The translations under genes and the position numbers were made by a program. Under the pieces are notes generated by a model. That model searched no databases. It was given only the letters and a program-made list of their open reading frames with translations, and was not told the DNA's origin. Shown one piece after another: positions 59,125-64,000 of a stretch of DNA of 64,000 bases (the first letter of the stretch is position 1; each line of letters opens with the position of its first letter). Location of the stretch: positions 124,001 through 188,000 of the forward strand of contig NZ_VCMV01000014.1 in assembly GCF_008757455.1 (NCBI RefSeq), written 5' to 3'. This stretch comes from Microvirga brassicacearum (GTDB taxonomy: Bacteria; Pseudomonadota; Alphaproteobacteria; Rhizobiales; Beijerinckiaceae).

Positions 59125-60060
59125 ATGCCGCTGAGCCAGACCTCCGAGGGCGTCTACGCCATTGCTCCGACGCCGTTTCATGAAGACGGCCGCATCGACG
59201 ACGTGTCGCTTGACCGGATGACGGATTTCTACGCCGAGGCAGGCTGCACCGGCATCACGGTGCTCGGCATCATGGGCGAAGCGCCCAAGCTCGAGGCACA
59301 GGAAGGCTTGAGCATCGCGACGCGGATGATCAGGCGGGCGAAATCGCTCCCGATCGTGGTGGGCGTTTCGGCGCCCGGTTTCGCGGCGATGCGCGCCCTC
59401 ACCCATCAGGTCATGAACGAGGGGGCGGCCGGGGTGATGATCGCTCCGCCCCCGCATCTGCGCACCGACGATCAGATCGTGGGATATTTCCGGCAGGCGA
59501 TCGAGGCGATCGGCGCAGACGTGCCCTGGGTCCTGCAGGATTATCCGCTGACCTTGAGTGTGGTCATGACGCCCGGCGTCATCCGCCGCATCGTGGAGGA
59601 GATTCCGTCCTGCGTGATGCTCAAGCATGAGGACTGGCCCGGACTCGAGAAAATCTCGGCCCTGCGCAAATTTCAGCGTGAAGGAACGATGCGCCCTCTC
59701 TCGATCTTGACCGGCAACGGGGCTTTGTTCCTCGATTTCGAGATGGAACGTGGGGCTGACGGCGCCATGACTGGCTATGCCTTCCCCGATATGCTGGCCG
59801 ATGTGGTCAGGCTCTCGAAAGCCGGTGACCGGGATGCCGCTCACGATCTCTTCGACGCCCACCTGCCGCTGATTCGCTATGAACAACAGCAGGGCGTCGG
59901 GCTCGCGATCCGCAAGTACGTCATGAAACGGCGCGGGATCCTGGCAAGCGACGCCCAGCGGGCTCCAAATATCGGCCTCACATCGAAAGCGATCGAGGAG
60001 GTCGAATACCTCCTGTCCCGCGTCGGACGCATCGACAGGCGCGCCCTCCTCGCAGCATGA
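59125..60060 (+). CDS. DapA-superfamily aldolase/dehydratase lacking the canonical Tyr
   Basis: 311 residues from ATG 59125 (MPLSQTSEGVYAIAPTPF); an ATG at 59092 is possible. Class I TIM barrel: Schiff-base Lys in CVMLKHED near residue 160. The GxxGE loop reads GIMGEAPKLEAQE, not GTTGE. Where DHDPS has LYNVPxR, this enzyme reads LQDYPLT, so the catalytic Tyr and carboxylate-binding Arg are replaced. It is therefore unlikely to be lysine-pathway DapA; a 2-keto-3-deoxy sugar acid dehydratase or aldolase role is plausible. Stands alone on the plus strand. Confidence 0.82.
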   Translation: MPLSQTSEGVYAIAPTPFHEDGRIDDVSLDRMTDFYAEAGCTGITVLGIMGEAPKLEAQEGLSIATRMIRRAKSLPIVVGVSAPGFAAMRALTHQVMNEGAAGVMIAPPPHLRTDDQIVGYFRQAIEAIGADVPWVLQDYPLTLSVVMTPGVIRRIVEEIPSCVMLKHEDWPGLEKISALRKFQREGTMRPLSILTGNGALFLDFEMERGADGAMTGYAFPDMLADVVRLSKAGDRDAAHDLFDAHLPLIRYEQQQGVGLAIRKYVMKRRGILASDAQRAPNIGLTSKAIEEVEYLLSRVGRIDRRALLAA

Positions 60061-60070
60061 CGCCTAGGAA

Positions 60071-60107
60071 TTAGACGGCGAGGCCACACCTATGACGCCT
60101 CGTCTAA
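60071..60107 (+). repeat. Inverted repeat after the DapA-like gene
   Basis: Arms 60071-60084 and 60097-60107 (TTAGA..CGAGGC and GCCTCGTCTAA) pair over 11 bases with a 3-base bulge and a 12-base loop, starting 11 bases after the stop. No T-run follows on either strand. Possibly a weak or Rho-assisted terminator. Confidence 0.4.
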
Positions 60108-60150
60108 GGGGATAAGAACCTGAGCCTTGCGCATCGCGTGGCCAACCCTT

Positions 60151-60185
60151 ATATCGCCGATATGGTTAGGATGCTACATATATGT
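60151..60185 (+). promoter_or_regulatory. Two palindromes at the marR start, probable autoregulatory operators
   Basis: ATATCG-c-CGATAT (60151-60163) and ACATATATGT (60176-60185, overlapping the ATG at 60182) are AT-rich palindromes in a GC-rich setting, directly before the marR-emrB-emrA cassette. MarR proteins bind such sites in their own promoters. Confidence 0.5.
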
Positions 60186-60634
60186 CAGCTATAGATATGC
60201 TCCCATCAGATCTACGGACCCTCTTCTCCGACGAATTGTCGATCGTGAGCCGAAAGATCAGGACGTTGTTCGACGCACGTGTGAAGCGCATCGGGCTCAC
60301 GCTCGCCCGGGCCCGGCTTCTCCGGCACGTGTCGCAGGTCGACGGCATGACTCAGACCGAACTGGCCGAGATGCTGGAGGTCGAGAGCCCGACGCTCGTG
60401 AGACTGCTCGACGGACTGGAAAAGCAGGACCTGATCAAACGCTGCCCGGTCGAGGGCGACCGCCGGGCAAAACACATCCTCCTCACCGAGAACGGCCTTG
60501 CCCAGGCGGCCGCGGTCGCGCGCATCGCGGAGGAAGTGCGCGCGGAGATCCTTGACGATGTTTCCGAAGCCGACCTGACCTCCGCCATCCGGGTGTTTCG
60601 TCACATCGGCAAAAACATCGAAGCGACCCGATAG
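60182..60634 (+). CDS. MarR-family transcriptional regulator
   Basis: 150 residues. Winged helix-turn-helix region MTQTELAEMLEVESPTLVRLLDGLEKQDLI (about 57-87) followed by the wing CPVEGDRRAKHILLTENG with the conserved DRR. Dimerisation helices at both ends. It precedes the MFS efflux gene by eight bases and most likely represses the cassette until a phenolic or drug-like ligand binds. Confidence 0.93.
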   Translation: MSAIDMLPSDLRTLFSDELSIVSRKIRTLFDARVKRIGLTLARARLLRHVSQVDGMTQTELAEMLEVESPTLVRLLDGLEKQDLIKRCPVEGDRRAKHILLTENGLAQAAAVARIAEEVRAEILDDVSEADLTSAIRVFRHIGKNIEATR

Positions 60635-60642
60635 GACGCTCC

Positions 60643-62298
60643 GTGTCCAACCCAGAACAACGCGACCCGGCGAGCGCCACAGTTGGAAGCGCGGTTCCCG
60701 CTCCGCAAACATCCGCGCTGCCGCCTTCCATGTCGTTGCTGCGCGTCTCCAGCTACGTCCTCGCGGCAGTGCTTCTTGCCCTGACCCAGGGCCTTGGCAT
60801 GAACCTCATCTCGGCGAACCTGCCGCAGATCCAGGGGGGTCTCGGCGCGACGTCGACGGAAGCCACATGGCTCATCGCGGTCTACATGGCGCCCAATGTC
60901 AGCCTCTCTCTTATGCTGATCAAGATCCGCACCCAATTCGGCCTTCGCAACTTCGCCGAACTCAGCATTCTGGCGTTCGTTGTGGTCTCGTTGATGCATC
61001 TGTTCGTCGACGATCTGCAATCGGCCATCATCGTGCGCTTCTTCAGCGGCGTCGCGGCGGCTCCGCTTTCGTCGCTCGCCTTCCTCTATATGCTGGAACC
61101 CTTTCCGCCTGCGAAGAAGCTCAATCTCGGGCTTTGCCTCGCGCTGACCAATATCTCGCTCGGCGCGCCGATCGCCCGGCTGATCTCGCCGGCTCTTCTC
61201 GATATCGGGCAATGGCACGGCCTTTATCTCATGGAACTCGCGATCGCCCTCATGGCGTTCGCAACCGTGTACCTGCTGCCCCTGTCGCCGCAGCCACGCG
61301 CAAAAGTGATCCACTGGCTCGACATCGTGAGCTACATTTTCATCGCGGTCGGGTTCGGCCTCATTGCCATGGTGCTGGTTCTGGGCCGCGTTTATTGGTG
61401 GATCGAAGCACCCTGGCTCGGTGTCATGCTGGCGGTCGCGATCGCGTCGGTCACATGCGCCGTCATCATCGAGCTCAACCGGCAAAGCCCGCTCGTCGAC
61501 ATTCGTTGGCTGACAAGCCGTGAGGTTCTTCACTTCACCGGTGCGCTTCTGGTCTTCCGGGTCGTCCTGTCGGAGCAGACGAGCGGCGCCTACGCGTTCT
61601 TCCAGGTCCTGGGGTTGCAGAATGCGCAGACGGCCACCCTCTCCTGGGTGATCCTGGGAGCGACGTTGGCCGGCGGATCGATCTGCGCGGCCGTACTGAA
61701 ACCAGGGCGCGAGCCCGCAATCCACATGATGGCTCTGTCGCTTTTGATCGCCGGCGCCTATCTCGACAGCCATGCGACCAACCTGACACGACCGGTTCAG
61801 ATGTATGGCAGCCAGGCCATGATCGCCTGCGCGGGCGCATTGTTCCTGCCGCCCGCGATGGCGTCGGGCTTGATGTCGGCCCTGAAGAAAGGTCCGAACT
61901 ACATCCTCAGCTTCATCATCGTATTCCTGACGACGCAAAGCATCGGCGGCGTTCTCGGCTCCGCTGTCGTCGGCACGTTCGTAACGTGGCGTGAGAAGGT
62001 CCATTCGCACGCTCTCGTGGAGCATATTGCGCTCACCAATCCGATTGTCGCAAAACAGATCGGCCAACTTGCCGGCGTCTTTGCCCGCGTTCACACCGAC
62101 CTCGCCATGCACAACGCCGAGGGTATCGCCCTTCTCGGCCAACAGGCCACACGCGAGGCCTACGTCCTGGCCTACAACGACGCCTTTCTCCTCATCGCCG
62201 TGCTGAGCGCCTTCGCCCTGGCTGCTCTCGTCATCCATGTGTCGGTGGTCGCAATCGGGCGGCGTATGTCGGCCGTTTCTCAACCCGCGTTCTCGTAA
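60643..62298 (+). CDS. emrB: MFS efflux transporter, EmrB/DHA2-like
   Basis: 551 residues from GTG 60643 with AGGACG ahead. About 12-14 membrane helices; MNLISANLPQIQGGLGATSTEATWLIAVYMAPNV is the DHA2 helix 1-2 region, and a long periplasmic loop lies near the C-terminus (SHALVEHIALTNPIVAKQIG). Together with the EmrA-like gene it forms an inner-membrane pump and adaptor; no TolC-type gene is linked. Confidence 0.9.
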   Translation: MSNPEQRDPASATVGSAVPAPQTSALPPSMSLLRVSSYVLAAVLLALTQGLGMNLISANLPQIQGGLGATSTEATWLIAVYMAPNVSLSLMLIKIRTQFGLRNFAELSILAFVVVSLMHLFVDDLQSAIIVRFFSGVAAAPLSSLAFLYMLEPFPPAKKLNLGLCLALTNISLGAPIARLISPALLDIGQWHGLYLMELAIALMAFATVYLLPLSPQPRAKVIHWLDIVSYIFIAVGFGLIAMVLVLGRVYWWIEAPWLGVMLAVAIASVTCAVIIELNRQSPLVDIRWLTSREVLHFTGALLVFRVVLSEQTSGAYAFFQVLGLQNAQTATLSWVILGATLAGGSICAAVLKPGREPAIHMMALSLLIAGAYLDSHATNLTRPVQMYGSQAMIACAGALFLPPAMASGLMSALKKGPNYILSFIIVFLTTQSIGGVLGSAVVGTFVTWREKVHSHALVEHIALTNPIVAKQIGQLAGVFARVHTDLAMHNAEGIALLGQQATREAYVLAYNDAFLLIAVLSAFALAALVIHVSVVAIGRRMSAVSQPAFS

Positions 62299-62315
62299 GT
62301 TCGAAGTCAAACATC

Positions 62316-63380
62316 ATGATCGCCAAGTTCTTCAAATCAACCACCACCCTCCTTGCCTGCCTCGTCGGCCTCGCGGGCGTTTTTCTTGTTCTCTATGCAT
62401 GGCGCCTGCCACCATTCAGCAGCGCCATCGAGACGACGGACAACGCTTATGTGCGCGGGCAGGTCGTTGTCATCAGTCCGCAACTCGCAGGCTACGTGGT
62501 CGAGGTGGCGGTCCAGGATTATCAGCCGGTCAAGGCGGGGCAAATGCTGGTTCGGATCGACGATCGGATTTTTGAACAACGACACCAGCAAGCCCGAGCA
62601 ACTCTCGCGGCGCAACAGGCCGCCTTGGCAAATTCCGAACAGAAGCGCCGCTCGGACGAGGCCCGCATCAAATCCAGCCAGGCGCAGGTCGACAGCGCGC
62701 AAGCGGCTTTCACGGCGGCTGAAGCCAATTGGGGGCGCATCGAACCGCTTCTCCAGCGCGGCGTGACAACGCAAAGCCAGGCGGACCAAAGCCGATCCGC
62801 GCGCGATCAGGCGGCCGCGGCGTTGAGCCAGGCACAAGCGGCGCTGGAAGTGTCGCGGCAGGATCTGGCAGCGACGATCGTCAGCCGGCAATCGTTGGAA
62901 GCTGCCGTCGAAGGCGCCGAGGCGGCTGTTCACCTTGCCGAGATCGATCTGCAGAACACCCGCATCGTTGCGCCCGAGGACGGACGGCTCGGCGAAGTCG
63001 GCGCCCGGCTGGGGCAATACGTCTCGGCCGGCACGCAACTTCTTACAGTCGTGCCGAAGCGGTTCTGGGTCGTGGCAAATTTCAAGGAAACACAGCTCGC
63101 CGGCATGAAGGTGGGTCAGCCGGCGACATTTGCGGTCGACGCCTTGCCCGATGAGTCTTTGCGTGGGCATATCGAGCGCTTCTCGCCCGCAACCGGATCG
63201 GAATTCAGTGTGCTGAAGGCCGACAACGCCACCGGCAACTTCACAAAAGTTGCGCAACGGCTTCCGGTGCGCATTGCCATTGATCCCGGTCAGGAACTGG
63301 CAAACCGCCTCGCGCCGGGAATGTCGGTGGTGGTCAGCATCGACACCACAGCCTCGGCGGAGCGCCCGGTCATGCAGTGA
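62316..63380 (+). CDS. emrA: EmrA-like HlyD-family membrane fusion protein
   Basis: 354 residues. One N-terminal membrane helix (TLLACLVGLAGVFLVLYAW), then TTDNAYVRGQVVVISPQLAGYVVEV, a coiled-coil hairpin rich in Gln/Ala (about 90-190) and the second lipoyl half IVAPEDGRLGEVGARLGQYV, ending in a beta-barrel. It lies 17 bases after emrB. A palindromic intergenic element follows at its 3' end. Confidence 0.92.
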   Translation: MIAKFFKSTTTLLACLVGLAGVFLVLYAWRLPPFSSAIETTDNAYVRGQVVVISPQLAGYVVEVAVQDYQPVKAGQMLVRIDDRIFEQRHQQARATLAAQQAALANSEQKRRSDEARIKSSQAQVDSAQAAFTAAEANWGRIEPLLQRGVTTQSQADQSRSARDQAAAALSQAQAALEVSRQDLAATIVSRQSLEAAVEGAEAAVHLAEIDLQNTRIVAPEDGRLGEVGARLGQYVSAGTQLLTVVPKRFWVVANFKETQLAGMKVGQPATFAVDALPDESLRGHIERFSPATGSEFSVLKADNATGNFTKVAQRLPVRIAIDPGQELANRLAPGMSVVVSIDTTASAERPVMQ

Positions 63381-63401
63381 CGGGAGTCCGTCTCTAGATC
63401 A

Positions 63402-63446
63402 GCATGATGTCGGCCGAAAGCCGTTGCACACTTTTCGGCATCATGC
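63402..63446. repeat. Palindromic intergenic element of rhizobial type
   Basis: Outer arms gcatgatg (from 63402) and catcatgc (to 63446), inner arms ccgaaag and cttttcgg, separated by a 10-base loop. The layout (GCATGAT, CCGAAAA, CACTTTTCGG, ATCATGC) resembles an abundant repeat of Hyphomicrobiales genomes. It lies between the converging emrA and small-protein genes and may serve as a bidirectional terminator. Confidence 0.65.
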
Positions 63447-63447
63447 G

Positions 63448-63681
63448 CTAGGGTTTGACCCGCTGGAAGATGTAGTAGCCCTGCGCCTGGATCGCCTCTG
63501 CGATCTCGCGCTCTCCGAACCCCGCAGAGGCGAGCGCCCCGCGGTCCATTCTGCCTGCGAATTCCCAAACCGGCGCTTCAAGAAAAGGCGGCACCGGCCG
63601 CTCCTCGGGCACAGCGCAGCGGATATCCGGTTCATCACGACGGCAGAAGATGTTGAAGCCTTGCGAACTCTCGTCACTCAT
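63448..63681 (-). CDS. Small protein of unknown function linked to Anbu peptidase
   Basis: 77 residues from ATG 63681 with GGAG nine bases ahead. No signal peptide or membrane segment. It has a Cys (FNIFCRRDEPDIRCAVPEE contains two), a Pro-rich middle and a helical C-terminus (EREIAEAIQAQGYYIFQRV). I do not recognise a family. Codon use looks coding, and it follows the Anbu gene by 66 bases on the same strand, so the two are probably cotranscribed. Confidence 0.6.
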   Translation of the reverse strand: MSDESSQGFNIFCRRDEPDIRCAVPEERPVPPFLEAPVWEFAGRMDRGALASAGFGEREIAEAIQAQGYYIFQRVKP

Positions 63682-63747
63682 AGGCGGAGGCTCCCTGCGC
63701 GAGCCTTGCTGACGCATCGTAAAGTGGCGGGTTCAGCGATCAGGGTT

Positions 63748-64000
63748 TTAAAACCCCTCGTCCGCATAGGGCGGGCGCGGGATTGCCTGATGGGCGGCCC
63801 TGAGGGCGGAAGACCAGCGATCGCGAAGGTCACGGAAATAGGGCTCGTCCTCTTCGATGCGGTAGCGGATGCCGGCTCGCAGCGCATCCCGTTTGGCGAC
63901 CACGATGTCGATCGGCAGCCCCACCCCCAGATTGGATTTCAACGTCGAGTCCATGGAGATAAGCCCAAGCTTTAGCGCCTCCACGATCGCGGTGTCGTGC
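63748..64000 (-). CDS. Anbu-type proteasome-like peptidase (C-terminal part)
   Basis: About 83 C-terminal residues are visible; the N-terminus with the catalytic nucleophile is outside the window. HDTAIVEALKLGLISMDSTLKSNLGVGLPID and DEPYFRDLRDRWSSALRAAH resemble the C-terminal half of predicted proteasome-type proteases (Anbu, COG3484). These are Ntn-hydrolase homologues of HslV, often encoded beside transglutaminase and ATP-grasp genes, which would lie to the right of this window. Confidence 0.8.
   Translation of the reverse strand, partial: HDTAIVEALKLGLISMDSTLKSNLGVGLPIDIVVAKRDALRAGIRYRIEEDEPYFRDLRDRWSSALRAAHQAIPRPPYADEGF

Noticed and set aside
60601-62310. 569-codon minus-strand frame opposite emrB
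   Set aside because: Highly charged, low-complexity product antisense to a clear membrane transporter gene.

Overview
The window is a high-GC segment from an alphaproteobacterium, most likely a member of the Hyphomicrobiales (Rhizobiales). The evidence is the gene order mraZ to ftsZ-lpxC-bamD-recN, the alphaproteobacterial RNase P RNA gene just upstream of mraZ, the FtsZ tail ending in a [10 protein letters not shown]-type peptide, the meso-DAP MurE, an Anbu proteasome-like peptidase, and one palindromic intergenic element of a type common in rhizobial genomes. I cannot place it to genus. I see no insertion sequence, prophage, CRISPR array, tRNA or rRNA.

Layout. (1) 1-22.3 kb, minus strand: a complete division and cell wall (dcw) cluster in transcription order mraZ, rsmH, ftsL, ftsI, murE, murF, mraY, murD, ftsW, murG, murC, murB, ddl, ftsQ, ftsA, ftsZ, then lpxC, bamD and the 5' part of recN. 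Most junctions are overlaps of 1-4 bases or gaps of a few bases, so translation is probably coupled. ftsZ is closed by an intrinsic terminator. (2) 22.3-23.1 kb: the mraZ control region, with a leader hairpin and three TGGGN boxes at exact 10-bp spacing over a promoter, followed by rnpB (RNase P RNA). (3) 23.1-29.3 kb: a lytic transglycosylase, a glycine-zipper lipoprotein, a DjlA-like J-domain protein overlapping an AmpD-like amidase, and a MacAB-type export system. (4) 29.3-35.1 kb, minus strand: metH, metF and a SahR-like ArsR/methyltransferase fusion, with an AT-rich palindrome at the fusion gene's start. (5) 35.3-38.6 kb: AMP nucleosidase and EttA. (6) 38.8-47.9 kb, minus strand: a peptide-use cluster of M29 aminopeptidase, fused two-cassette ABC ATPase, binding protein, two permeases, an M14-type carboxypeptidase with a large unassigned N-terminal region, and an SDR lacking the usual catalytic Tyr/Lys. 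(7) 48-52.2 kb: modABC next to the molybdoenzyme pair msrPQ. (8) 52.3-58.2 kb: a sugar ABC importer with NanE and a PP2C-like phosphatase at the head of the set. (9) 58.3-64 kb: a YqhA-family membrane protein, a DapA-superfamily enzyme without the canonical catalytic Tyr, a marR-emrB-emrA efflux cassette, a small conserved-looking protein and the 3' end of an Anbu peptidase gene.

How the parts fit. The dcw block makes lipid II and the division septum, and lpxC and bamD add outer-membrane biogenesis. The met block regenerates methionine from homocysteine and is probably controlled by S-adenosylhomocysteine. The mod genes import molybdate, which the neighbouring MsrP needs for its cofactor. The peptide and sugar clusters each combine an importer with enzymes for the imported substrate. 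The most unusual candidates are the PP2C phosphatase that heads the sugar/NanE cluster, whose GTG start lies in the loop of an inverted repeat surrounded by TGGTC half-sites, and the peptide-use cluster with its atypical SDR and extended carboxypeptidase.
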